Source of the DNA: Alistipes finegoldii DSM 17242
GTDB lineage: Bacteria > Bacteroidota > Bacteroidia > Bacteroidales > Rikenellaceae
Reading direction: 5' to 3'
Assembly: GCF_000265365.1 (NCBI RefSeq)
Contig: NC_018011.1
Coordinates: 3,551,501-3,615,500, forward strand
DNA length: 64,000 bases
Shown here: in pieces, positions 43,448 through 51,641 of the stretch
Layout of the letters: every line of letters begins with the position of its first letter
Position numbering within the stretch: the first letter of the stretch is position 1
Program-made: the position numbers and the translations under genes
Notes under the pieces: generated by a model
Databases searched by the model: none
Told to the model about the DNA's origin: nothing
Seen by the model: the letters and a program-made list of their open reading frames with translations, nothing else

Positions 43448-45604
43448 ATGAAACTGCGATACCTGCTGCCCCTCGCGGGTGTGCTCTGCACCTTCCTCAC
43501 GGCACATGCCCAGCCGTCGCCGGCCCGTCAGGCTTTCTACGAGGGCGCCTGCCGCATCAGCCCCCGGACGATGCTCTGTTACGAAACGCCGCTGGCGCCG
43601 CTGGCCGCCTACCTGCGCGAATATATCAACGTCGAAACGGCCAGCGACAGTATGTCGGCCGACGACGCGATCGTGCTTTCGACCGATCCGACGCTGGGCG
43701 GCGAAGCCTTCCGCCTGACGGTGCTCCCGCAGCGGATCGAAATCGCGGGCGGTTCGTACGGCGGCGTATTCAACGGCGTGCAGGCCCTGTTCAGGCTGCT
43801 GCCCGCCGAAATATACGCCAAGAACTGTCCGCTTCCGGTCGAAATCGCCTGCACGAAGGTCGAGGACGCGCCGCGCTTCCCGTACCGCGGTATGATGCTG
43901 GACGTGGCCCGCACGTGGATCGACGCAGCTGGAGTGAAGCGTTACATAGACTTGCTTTCCTATCATGGAATCAACAAATTGCATCTTCATCTTTCAGACG
44001 ACGAAGGGTGGCGTATCGAAATCAGATCGCATCCCGAACTGACCGAAATCGGCGGCTTCCGCGGCGGCGATTCGCCCGTGCGTCCGGTTTACGGCAAGTG
44101 GGACGAGAAGTACGGCGGGTATTATACGCAGGACGAGATGCGCGGCCTGATCCGCTATGCGGCGGCGCGCAACATCGAGATCATCCCCGAAATCGACCTG
44201 CCGGGGCACAGCCGCAACATCGCGTCGGTGCATCCCGAAATACGCTGCAACTATCCGCCCGACACGGTTTCGACCAACGGTTACGACTACCGTTCGGCGT
44301 GGTGCGTGGCCCGCGAAGAGAACTACGCGTTGCTGGCCGACATTCTCGGCGAGTTATGCGCGCTGTTTCCCTCGGAGTACATACACGTCGGCGGCGACGA
44401 GGTGGACATGACCCAGTGGAACCGCTGCCCCGACTGTCAGGCGCTGATGAGCCGGCGGGGCATGACCGATCCGCACCGATTGGAAGACCTCTTCATGGAG
44501 CGCATGGCGGCGATTCTCGCGGCCAACGGCAAGCGTCCCGGCGTGTGGAACGAAGCCGTGACCACGGGCGGCCTCTCGCGCGAATGTCTCGTATACGGCT
44601 GGCAGAGCGTCAAGGCGTGTCTCGACGCCACGGCGAAAGGCTACAAGACCGTGGTGATGCCGGGCGAATACTTCTATTTCGACATGCGGCAGACGCCGCA
44701 GGAGGAGGGGCACGACTGGGCGGCGGTCTTCGACGCCAAAAAGGTCTTCGGATTCGACTTTACGGAAAAGGGCTTCAGCGATGAACAGATGCGCAACGTC
44801 GTCGGCCTGCAGGGGACGTTCTTCAGCGAAGCCTACGTTTCGCACGAGCCCGAAAAGCCCGACTATCTGGACTACATGTGTTTTCCGCGCATCTGCGCGC
44901 TCGCCCGCATAGCTTGGCGCGGCAACTGCGAAGGCTGGGACGCCTATTACAGGGAGCTGACCGACCATTACGACCGCATGGCGGCCATGGGCATCCGCTT
45001 CCGGCTTTTCCCGCCCAAGGTAAGCTACAAGGAGGGCGCCTTCACCGTCGTGGCGGACGACGGCTCGAAAATCTTCTACCTCGAAGGCGATTCGCCCGAA
45101 GAGCATCGGTACACCGGCCCCGTCAAAACCGAAAAACCGCATCTCTACCGCTTCCTGACGCGCTACAAGACGGGACGCAGTCCCTACGTGGCCGACAAAT
45201 CCTACTACAGGACCCTTGCGCCCGCCGTGACGATCACCACCTCGATGGGCGAAAGCACGCAGTTCCCCTACACGAACGCCTCGGCCTACAAGGGACTTGC
45301 GCGCACGCGCCGCGCCTGCCGTCAGCAGGACTGGATACTCTACACCTATGAACAGCCGGTGAAGTGCCGCGAAATGTTTTTGCAGACGGGAAACCGCCAG
45401 CTGCCCAAAACCATTATAACCACCGGTTATGCAGAGGTGTCGTACGACGGCACGACATACGAGCATGCGGGCGATCTGAAAAAGGGCAGTATAACTTTAA
45501 AGCCCGGCCGGCCGGTGAAAGCCGTCCGCATCGTCTCGACCTGCGACGACAACGGCACGCCCTACGTCACGATCCAGCCGCCGCAGATAAAGCCGGTACT
45601 GTAA
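43448..45604 (+). CDS. Beta-N-acetylhexosaminidase, GH20
   Basis: A 718-aa exported glycoside hydrolase with signal peptide MKLRYLLPLAGVLCTFLTAHAQ. A GH20b N-terminal domain (about 25-140) comes first, then the GH20 catalytic barrel (about 148-490): FPYRGMMLDVARTWID, NKLHLHLSDDEGWRIEI, IIPEIDLPGHSRN, and the catalytic Asp-Glu pair in YIHVGGDEVDMTQW. C-terminal beta domains (about 520-718) include a likely discoidin-like module (KTIITTGYAEVSYDGTTYE). It removes terminal GlcNAc/GalNAc from host or microbial glycans in the periplasm or at the surface. It stands alone, not in a polysaccharide-utilisation locus. Confidence 0.93.
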   Translation: MKLRYLLPLAGVLCTFLTAHAQPSPARQAFYEGACRISPRTMLCYETPLAPLAAYLREYINVETASDSMSADDAIVLSTDPTLGGEAFRLTVLPQRIEIAGGSYGGVFNGVQALFRLLPAEIYAKNCPLPVEIACTKVEDAPRFPYRGMMLDVARTWIDAAGVKRYIDLLSYHGINKLHLHLSDDEGWRIEIRSHPELTEIGGFRGGDSPVRPVYGKWDEKYGGYYTQDEMRGLIRYAAARNIEIIPEIDLPGHSRNIASVHPEIRCNYPPDTVSTNGYDYRSAWCVAREENYALLADILGELCALFPSEYIHVGGDEVDMTQWNRCPDCQALMSRRGMTDPHRLEDLFMERMAAILAANGKRPGVWNEAVTTGGLSRECLVYGWQSVKACLDATAKGYKTVVMPGEYFYFDMRQTPQEEGHDWAAVFDAKKVFGFDFTEKGFSDEQMRNVVGLQGTFFSEAYVSHEPEKPDYLDYMCFPRICALARIAWRGNCEGWDAYYRELTDHYDRMAAMGIRFRLFPPKVSYKEGAFTVVADDGSKIFYLEGDSPEEHRYTGPVKTEKPHLYRFLTRYKTGRSPYVADKSYYRTLAPAVTITTSMGESTQFPYTNASAYKGLARTRRACRQQDWILYTYEQPVKCREMFLQTGNRQLPKTIITTGYAEVSYDGTTYEHAGDLKKGSITLKPGRPVKAVRIVSTCDDNGTPYVTIQPPQIKPVL

Positions 45605-45661
45605 AGAGACGACGCAATCACCGGAAAACCGACAAGAGCAGTATATAACTGTAAATCAATG

Positions 45662-46201
45662 TTATTTTTCCAATCCGATTAAAAGGATCGGAACGGTTAG
45701 CACACTATAGAAATTCTCCAAATACCACTTTACCCGTTCAAAGGAGACTATCGAACAGTGATCTTTGGAAACATATTTCAAAAAGTCCTTTGTCCCACAG
45801 ACATAGATTCCTACATTAATCATATTCTTGATTTCGGCCCCCGCTTGCAACCTCAGCAAATCACCACCGATAAACGATCTGTGATTGAATGCCACATCGA
45901 CACCTATGTTATTTTTCCAGAAATCAATTACCAAATCGTTATCCGAATCGTTGAATACTTTCTTCTCCCCTTCCCAACCTTTTTCTAAGAAGAGATCTTT
46001 AAGAAGAGCGTTTATCGCAGGTTGTCTTCCCTTTTGAATTTTCTTGCCGATATTCTCTTTCTCCCGATTGATTTCATCAAATTTCAACTCTATATTGCTA
46101 AAATTCAGCTGATCCAATATACCGTCGATTTCATTCTTGATCGTATATTCCGAGTTTAAAATAATATCAGCATATCTATGTGCATATTTTTTACATTTCA
46201 T
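45662..46201 (-). CDS. BglII/BstYI-type restriction endonuclease-like protein, orphan
   Basis: A 179-aa AT-rich gene. Residues 92-110 (IDFWKNNIGVDVAFNHRSF) line up with the BstYI/BglII catalytic segment DF-x7-EVQF-x3-SF as I remember it. Asp93 matches the first catalytic Asp, Asp102 replaces the catalytic Glu, and Ala104 replaces the Gln. The spacing to GGDLLRLQAGAEIKNMINVGIYV and the end VPILLIGLEK (VPAAPLVLIGI in BstYI) also agree. No methyltransferase lies on either side. It could be a solitary nuclease, a decayed one, or a defence effector. Low GC against neighbours near 60% suggests horizontal transfer. TATATTTG at 46219-46226 (minus strand) fits a -7. Confidence 0.7.
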   Translation of the reverse strand: MKCKKYAHRYADIILNSEYTIKNEIDGILDQLNFSNIELKFDEINREKENIGKKIQKGRQPAINALLKDLFLEKGWEGEKKVFNDSDNDLVIDFWKNNIGVDVAFNHRSFIGGDLLRLQAGAEIKNMINVGIYVCGTKDFLKYVSKDHCSIVSFERVKWYLENFYSVLTVPILLIGLEK

Positions 46202-46375
46202 GTCTATAAGATTATACGCAAATATATAAAATAGATCGACAGAATGACATGCTCAGTTTATTTTATTTCGACAAAAGCAGCCCCAAGCAAGACAGTCTGT
46301 TCCAAACAGTCGCAGTCGATCGGTTAAAATCGTGGATCTCGCACCCGAAAAACGGCCTGCATTTCAACGGCCGTA

Positions 46376-47017
46376 TCAATGCGGGGAGTCGGAAAGAGTC
46401 GCCGCTCTGACGGCAAAGAGGTAGAAGAGATATTGCGCGGCATAATAGGTAATCATCACGACACAGGTCCGGCAGGGAACGGGCGCGACGAAGCGTCCCC
46501 ATGCGATCACGGAGTCGGAAAAGACGAACAACAGGGCCGCAAGGCGGAACCATGCGGCATACGCTCCGCGGTACTGAAGCGCGCTGTACAGCATGCCCGC
46601 GATGACGAGTCCGTAGACGGCGACGCCCGCGCGTTCGGCCGGATCGGCGGCGCGGGGAACGATGCAGACGAACAGAAACAGCAGCAGGGCCGTCAGCACC
46701 GGCCAGACAAAAGGCCGGGGCGCAAGTTGCGCCTGCGGCAAGAAGTAGCACATGTAGGCTCCGTGCGCCAAAGCGAAAAACAGCATCTGCGGAATGAACA
46801 TCCCTCCGGCGCCCGCCGCATCGCCGACGGCCGACAACAAGAGCGCCGCGCCGACCGGAATCAGCGGTTTCAGCCGGAGATAAAAGAGCGACAGCGACAG
46901 CAGCAGGACCGGATAAGCGACCTTGTAGGGAATCACCGCCGCCTTGGTAAAGAACAGCGCGGCGCCGGCTGCGAAAAGCAGCGTGGTCAGGCAGAGCGTT
47001 CGGGAGGTTCGTTGCAT
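46376..47017 (-). CDS. Lysoplasmalogenase (YhhN/TMEM86 family)
   Basis: A 213-aa membrane protein with about eight hydrophobic helices, starting MQRTSRTLCLTTLLFAAGAA; the longer frame upstream crosses the pheT terminator and is discarded. The YhhN signature is visible: VGAALLLSAVGDAAG (conserved Asp), MLFFALAHGAYMCYF and ALLFVFSDSVIAWGRF (conserved SDS). Bacterial and animal members hydrolyse the vinyl-ether bond of lysoplasmalogens, lipids found in anaerobes. It follows pheT on the same strand, but a terminator separates them. Confidence 0.8.
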   Translation of the reverse strand: MQRTSRTLCLTTLLFAAGAALFFTKAAVIPYKVAYPVLLLSLSLFYLRLKPLIPVGAALLLSAVGDAAGAGGMFIPQMLFFALAHGAYMCYFLPQAQLAPRPFVWPVLTALLLFLFVCIVPRAADPAERAGVAVYGLVIAGMLYSALQYRGAYAAWFRLAALLFVFSDSVIAWGRFVAPVPCRTCVVMITYYAAQYLFYLFAVRAATLSDSPH

Positions 47018-47026
47018 GGTTTCGGT

Positions 47027-47060
47027 AAAAAAGCCGCCTGTACTTACGAACAGGCGGCTT
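47027..47060 (-). terminator. Terminator of pheT
   Basis: Ten-base perfect arms AAGCCGCCTG and CAGGCGGCTT with a ten-base loop, followed by a T-run on the minus strand. Confidence 0.88.
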
Positions 47061-47144
47061 CGATTATGGTCAATAAGCTCGTCGGCATGACCGTGGCGGG
47101 CGTGTACCCGCACCGAGATGCGACGAGCGGCATTCGGATTGGGA

Positions 47145-49610
47145 TCAACCGCGGACCTGAGCTCCGCACCGCTGTTCGAACTGCGCGGTGAGGTTCCTCA
47201 TCGCCTTTTCGATCGTCTTCTCGTCGAGCGTGCGGGTCTTGTCTTCGAGGATGAAGCTCAGGGCGTAGGATTTCTTGCCTTCGGGAAGTTTGTCGCCCTC
47301 GTAGACGTCGAACAGCGAAACGCTCTTGAGCAGTTTGCGCTCAGTGGCGAACGCCACGTCGCGCAGCGCCGAGAAGGTCACCTGCTTGTCGATCAGAAGG
47401 GCCAAGTCGCGTTTCACTTCGGGGAACTTCGAAAGCTCCTCGGCCGCAATCTTATGCTTGCGGGTCGATTTCACGAGCGCGTCGAAATTCATCTCCAGAT
47501 AGTAAACATCCTGCTTGACATCGAGTCGACGGCGGATTTTAGCACTTACCGTGCCGATCTGCAGCAGCTCCTTGCCGCCAAGCGACATCGAGAGCGCCTC
47601 GCCGAAGAGGTCGTTTTGCAGCGTCTCGGTCCGGAGCGCATAGATGTCGATGCCGAAGCGGCGCAGAAGTTTCTCGGCCACGGCGCGCAGCGTGAAGAAC
47701 GACGCAGCCTGCGGCCGGGCGTTCCACGACGCAGGCTCGGCCACGCCCGTCACGGCGATCGCCAGACGGTACTCCTCGGAGTAGGCCGCGAGGCGGTTCT
47801 CCTCCGAGCGTTTCGACTCGTCGTAGAAATAGCAGTTGCCGAACTCGTAGAGTTTCAGGTCGCCGTTCTTGCGGTTGGCGTTGAGCTGCACGGCTTCAAG
47901 CATGTTGAACAGCAGCGTCTGACGCATCACGTTCAGGTCGGCGCTCAGCGGATTGAGGATGCGCACGCAGTTTTCGGCCTTGTAGGACTCCAGCCCCTCG
48001 TAGTAGGCCGCCTTGGTCAGCGAGTTGGACATGATCTCGGTGAAGCCGTTGGAGGTCAGGAAATCGGCCGCGAGATTCATCAGCTTGCTGCGGTCGGGCT
48101 TCGGCGCATAGGAGAGCGTCGAGCGGACGCGCGAGGGAATCTCGACATTGTTGTAGCCATAGATGCGGAGAATATCCTCGACGAGGTCGGCTTCGCGCTG
48201 CACGTCCACACGATAGGGCGGCACGGCGACGCTCAGCACGCCCTCTTTCTCGGCGAGAATCTTCACTTCCAGCGCGGCGAGGATCGTGCGGACCGTATCT
48301 TCGGGAATCTTCTTGCCGATCAGCGAGTCGATGCGGGCGAAGGAGATGTCGAATTTGAAGTCTTCGACAGGATTGGGATAGATGTCGGTAATGTCGCTCG
48401 AAATCTCGCCCCCGGCCAGCTCCTTCATCAGCAGGGCGGCGCGCTTGGCGGCATAGACCTGCATGTTGGGATCGACGCCGCGCTCGAAACGGAACGACGA
48501 ATCGGTGTTCAGGCCGAAACGCTTGGCAGTCTTGCGCACCCACACGGGGTTGAAATAGGCGCTCTCGATAAATACGTCGGTCGTCGTGTCGCCGATGCCC
48601 GAATCCAGTCCGCCGAAGACTCCGGCGATGCACATCGGACGCTCGGCCGAGCAGATCATCAGATCGTCGGCCGTCAGTTTTCGCTCCACGCCGTCCAATG
48701 TCACGAAAGGCGTGCCTTCGGTGCAGGTGCGGACCACGACTTCGCGGCCTTCGATCTTCGCCGCGTCGAACGCGTGCAGGGGCTGCCCCAGCTCGAAGAG
48801 CACGAAGTTGGTGATATCGACCAGATTGTTCTTGGGGTTGATGCCCGCGGCGCGCAGGCAGTTCTGCATCCACTCAGGCGAAGGGCCTATTTTGCAGTTC
48901 TTCACCGTCACGCCCGCGTAGCGGGGGGCCGCTTCGTGGTTCTCGACGCGGACGGTCACCGGCAGGTCATGGTTGTCGGGAGCGAAGGCCGAGACGTCGG
49001 GCATCTTCACTTCGGCGTTCAGGCCCTGACTCCTGAGGTAAGCCGCCAAATCGCGCGCCACGCCGATATGCGACGCGGCATCGACGCGGTTGGGGGTGAG
49101 TCCCACCTCAATCAGGTAGTCGTCCTCGATGCCGAGGTATTCTTTGGCCGTCATACCGACGCGGGCGTCGGCCGGAAGTTCCATAATGCCGTCGTGCGAG
49201 GCCCCGATGCCCAGTTCGTCCTCGGCGCAAAGCATGCCGAGCGACTCCACGCCGCGGATTTTGCTGCGTTTGATCTTGAATTCCTCGTCACCGCCGCCGG
49301 GGTAGAGCACCGTGCCGACCGTGGCGCAGAGCACCTTCAGCCCGGCCCGGCAGTTGGGCGCGCCGCAGACGATCTGCAGGGGATCACCGGCGCCGACATC
49401 GACCGTCGTGAGGTGCAGGTGGTCCGAATCTGGATGGTCCGTGCAGGTCAGCACCTCGCCGACCACGACGCCGTGAAGCCCGCCCTTTACGGTCTCGATC
49501 TTCTCGAAACCCTCGACTTCGAGTCCGATGTCGGTCAGTATCCGTGCGATTTCTTCGGCCGGAAGATCGGTGTCGAGATAGCGTTTAAGCCAGTTATACG
49601 AAATATTCAT
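47145..49610 (-). CDS. pheT: Phenylalanine--tRNA ligase subunit beta
   Basis: An 821-aa beta chain of the alpha2-beta2 synthetase that charges tRNA-Phe. The N-terminal tRNA-binding (EMAP-like) domain has VVVGEVLTCTDHPDSDHLHL. The B3/B4 editing domain (about 200-385) has GGLDSGIGDTTTDVFIESAYF. The B5 domain, the catalytic-like core (LTSNGFTEIMSNSLTK) and the C-terminal FDX-ACB anticodon domain (SKFPEVKRDLALLIDKQVTF) are all present. Length is typical. The 5' leader of about 150 bases holds a palindromic repeat. pheS is not in the window. Confidence 0.97.
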   Translation of the reverse strand: MNISYNWLKRYLDTDLPAEEIARILTDIGLEVEGFEKIETVKGGLHGVVVGEVLTCTDHPDSDHLHLTTVDVGAGDPLQIVCGAPNCRAGLKVLCATVGTVLYPGGGDEEFKIKRSKIRGVESLGMLCAEDELGIGASHDGIMELPADARVGMTAKEYLGIEDDYLIEVGLTPNRVDAASHIGVARDLAAYLRSQGLNAEVKMPDVSAFAPDNHDLPVTVRVENHEAAPRYAGVTVKNCKIGPSPEWMQNCLRAAGINPKNNLVDITNFVLFELGQPLHAFDAAKIEGREVVVRTCTEGTPFVTLDGVERKLTADDLMICSAERPMCIAGVFGGLDSGIGDTTTDVFIESAYFNPVWVRKTAKRFGLNTDSSFRFERGVDPNMQVYAAKRAALLMKELAGGEISSDITDIYPNPVEDFKFDISFARIDSLIGKKIPEDTVRTILAALEVKILAEKEGVLSVAVPPYRVDVQREADLVEDILRIYGYNNVEIPSRVRSTLSYAPKPDRSKLMNLAADFLTSNGFTEIMSNSLTKAAYYEGLESYKAENCVRILNPLSADLNVMRQTLLFNMLEAVQLNANRKNGDLKLYEFGNCYFYDESKRSEENRLAAYSEEYRLAIAVTGVAEPASWNARPQAASFFTLRAVAEKLLRRFGIDIYALRTETLQNDLFGEALSMSLGGKELLQIGTVSAKIRRRLDVKQDVYYLEMNFDALVKSTRKHKIAAEELSKFPEVKRDLALLIDKQVTFSALRDVAFATERKLLKSVSLFDVYEGDKLPEGKKSYALSFILEDKTRTLDEKTIEKAMRNLTAQFEQRCGAQVRG

Positions 49611-49647
49611 AATTAAAAGCTTTAATGTTCCTCTTGCAGTTCAACAT

Positions 49648-49753
49648 GCCGGACCGCCTTCCCCGCGGCGGAAGGCCGCGTTTGCAGGTCCGGCCGCCCC
49701 GGAATCCCCGCCTTGGCGGGAAGTGCCGCCGTCACAGCGTCCGGAACGGCATG
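49648..49753. repeat. Palindromic dispersed repeat, copy B
   Basis: The ends are inverted (CATGCCGGAC at left; GTCCGGAACGGCATG at right) and internal dyads CCTTCCCCGCGGCGGAAGG and CCCCGCCTTGGCGGG are nested. The stretch TTTGCAGGTCCGGCC, followed by CCCC, AATCCCC, CCT and GGCGGGAAGT, mirrors copy A at 42400-42500. It lies in the presumed 5' leader of pheT. Confidence 0.6.
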
Positions 49754-49904
49754 CTAAAATCGAACAAAGATACATAAAAATTGTTAATCTCGTCGAGATT
49801 GGCGCACTAAATCGCGCCGGCGCTTCGGACCGGCATTTCGGCAGGCGGGCACGGAAAAGGGAGCGACGCCATATATGTAGGTATCGAAAATATCCGCCGA
49901 AAAA

Positions 49905-49936
49905 TTTGGATTTAAGGATCGGACCCGTTATATTTG
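49905..49936 (+). promoter_or_regulatory. Promoter of the trpB leader
   Basis: TTTG (49905-49908), 20 bases, TATATTTG (49929-49936), an exact Bacteroidetes-type match. It ends 11 bases before the leader-peptide ATG. Confidence 0.8.
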
Positions 49937-49947
49937 CCGAAAAGAAT

Positions 49948-50031
49948 ATGATTCGCAATTTCAACATACAGGCTTGGTGGTGGCGCTCGTTGACTCTCGT
50001 GGACAATGAGTGCGGCTCCGTGCGTGTATAG
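49948..50031 (+). CDS. Trp leader peptide with WWW run
   Basis: A 27-codon frame encoding MIRNFNIQAWWWRSLTLV and nine more residues, stop TAG. Three successive Trp codons (TGG at 49975-49983) are very unusual by chance. The frame lies between a consensus promoter and a terminator hairpin, directly upstream of a tryptophan synthase gene. This is the architecture of ribosome-mediated transcription attenuation: stalling at TGG when Trp-tRNA is short would prevent the terminator forming. Only 11 bases separate the -7 element from the ATG, so the 5' leader is very short. Confidence 0.8.
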   Translation: MIRNFNIQAWWWRSLTLVDNECGSVRV

Positions 50032-50052
50032 TTGAAACCTGATACCAGCCAC

Positions 50053-50094
50053 AAGCCCGTTGTTTACGAGAGAGTAAACAGCGGGCTTTTTCTT
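50053..50094 (+). terminator. Attenuator terminator of trpB
   Basis: A 15-base stem with one G-U wobble (50053-50067 with 50074-50088), loop GAGAGA, followed by TTTTTTCTTTT. It ends 40 bases before the trpB start, so transcription must read through it for trpB to be expressed. Confidence 0.85.
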
Positions 50095-50133
50095 TTGCAC
50101 TTTCACGAAACAAACGGAAAAATAAAAAAGACT

Positions 50134-51495
50134 ATGAAAACGAAAAAATTCTGCCTGACCGAGAATCAGATGCCCGCGCAATGGTACAACATCGTGGCCG
50201 ACATGCCCAACAAACCGCTGCCCCCGCTGCATCCCGCGACCAAGCAGCCCGTAACCAAAGAGCAGATGAGCGCCATTTTCGCCGAAGAGCTGATCGATCA
50301 GGAGATGTCCGCGGAGCGGTTCATCGACATTCCCGAAGAGGTGCAGGAGATTTACAAAATATGGAGACCCACGCCGCTCGTGCGGGCTACGGGGCTGGAG
50401 AAGGCGCTCGGCACGCCCGCGAAAATCTATTTCAAGAACGAGAGCGTCTCGCCGGCCGGATCGCACAAGCCCAACACCGCCGTGCCGCAGGCCTACTACA
50501 ACTACAAGCAGGGCATCCGCCGCCTGACCACCGAGACGGGCGCGGGGCAGTGGGGCGCGGCGATCGCATTCGCGGCCAAGCACTTCGGCATAGACCTGCA
50601 GGTTTACATGGTCAAGGTCAGCTACGACCAGAAACCCTACCGGCGGCTGATGATGAACACTTGGGGCGCCGAGTGCATCGCATCGCCCAGCACGCTCACG
50701 GCATCGGGCCGTGCGGCGCTTGAACGCGACCCGAACTGTTCGGGAAGCCTCGGACTGGCCATTTCGGAGGCGATCGAAGTGGCGCTGCAACACCCCGAAG
50801 ATACGCGGTACTGTCTGGGAAGCGTGCTGAACCACGTCATCCTGCATCAGACCGTGATCGGACAGGAAGCCGTGGCGCAGATGGAGATGGCCGACGCCGA
50901 GCCGGACGTGGTGATCGGATGCTTCGGCGGCGGCAGCAACTTCGCGGGACTGGGATTCCCGTTCCTGCGCAAGAACCTCACGGAAGGCAAAAAAATCCGG
51001 ATCGTGGCGGTCGAGCCGTCGAGCTGCCCGAAACTCACGCGCGGCAGTTTCCAGTACGACTTCGGCGACGTGGCGGGATTCACGCCCCTGCTGCCGATGT
51101 ATACGCTGGGGCACGATTTCCAGCCGTCGGACATCCACGCGGGCGGACTGCGTTACCACGGCGCGGGGTCGATCGTCAGCCAGCTGCTCAAAGACGGACT
51201 CGTCGAAGCGCAGTCGCTGCCGCAGACCGAGACCCTCGCCGCAGGCATTCTCTTCGCCAAGACCGAGGGCATCATCCCGGCGCCGGAATCGACGCACGCC
51301 ATCGCCGCGGCCATCCGCGAAGCCATGCAGGCCAAAGAGGAGGGGACGCCCAAGACGATTCTGTTCAACCTCTCAGGCAACGGCGTGATCGACCTCTACG
51401 CCTACGAACAGTATCTGGCGGGAGCGCTGAAAGACTATGCGCCGGGGGATGCGGAAATCGCAAAGACGGTCAGCCGGCTGGAGCAGCTGATATGA
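50134..51495 (+). CDS. trpB: Tryptophan synthase beta chain, TrpB2 type
   Basis: A 453-aa PLP enzyme that condenses indole and serine to tryptophan. It starts at MKTKKFCLTENQMPAQWYNI, and the N-terminal extension with PLPPLHPATKQPV is a TrpB2 mark. The PLP lysine lies in SPAGSHKPNTAVPQA. ETGAGQWGAAIAFAAKHFG is next, then the phosphate-binding glycine loop GCFGGGSNFAGL, and near the end LFNLSGNGVIDLYAYEQYL. No trpA partner is adjacent, as usual for TrpB2 proteins, which can use free indole. The leader WWW peptide and terminator upstream strongly support regulation by tryptophan. Confidence 0.93.
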   Translation: MKTKKFCLTENQMPAQWYNIVADMPNKPLPPLHPATKQPVTKEQMSAIFAEELIDQEMSAERFIDIPEEVQEIYKIWRPTPLVRATGLEKALGTPAKIYFKNESVSPAGSHKPNTAVPQAYYNYKQGIRRLTTETGAGQWGAAIAFAAKHFGIDLQVYMVKVSYDQKPYRRLMMNTWGAECIASPSTLTASGRAALERDPNCSGSLGLAISEAIEVALQHPEDTRYCLGSVLNHVILHQTVIGQEAVAQMEMADAEPDVVIGCFGGGSNFAGLGFPFLRKNLTEGKKIRIVAVEPSSCPKLTRGSFQYDFGDVAGFTPLLPMYTLGHDFQPSDIHAGGLRYHGAGSIVSQLLKDGLVEAQSLPQTETLAAGILFAKTEGIIPAPESTHAIAAAIREAMQAKEEGTPKTILFNLSGNGVIDLYAYEQYLAGALKDYAPGDAEIAKTVSRLEQLI

Positions 51496-51523
51496 CCGGA
51501 GCCGACGATACCGCAAATAAAAA

Positions 51524-51554
51524 AGACAGCCCGCAATGGGCTGTCTTTTTATTT
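51524..51554. terminator. Terminator between trpB and the DMT transporter gene
   Basis: A stem AAAAAGACAGCCC with its inverse and a short loop, A-run before and T-run after, suited to both converging genes. Confidence 0.85.
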
Positions 51555-51641
51555 TGACACCGGCGGTTTCGGAACCGGCTTCCGGTCTGCGCCCAAACGG
51601 AAGGGTGTGCATGCAAATCCCGCGCTTCGACACGGCCGTCA

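Noticed and set aside
47118..49616. An 832-codon open frame opposite pheT
   Set aside because: Shadow of pheT; no recognisable domain.
49723..50031. A 102-codon gene ending at the trp leader stop
   Set aside because: Its first 75 codons lie upstream of the promoter and overlap the pheT leader repeat; only the last 27 codons form the leader peptide.
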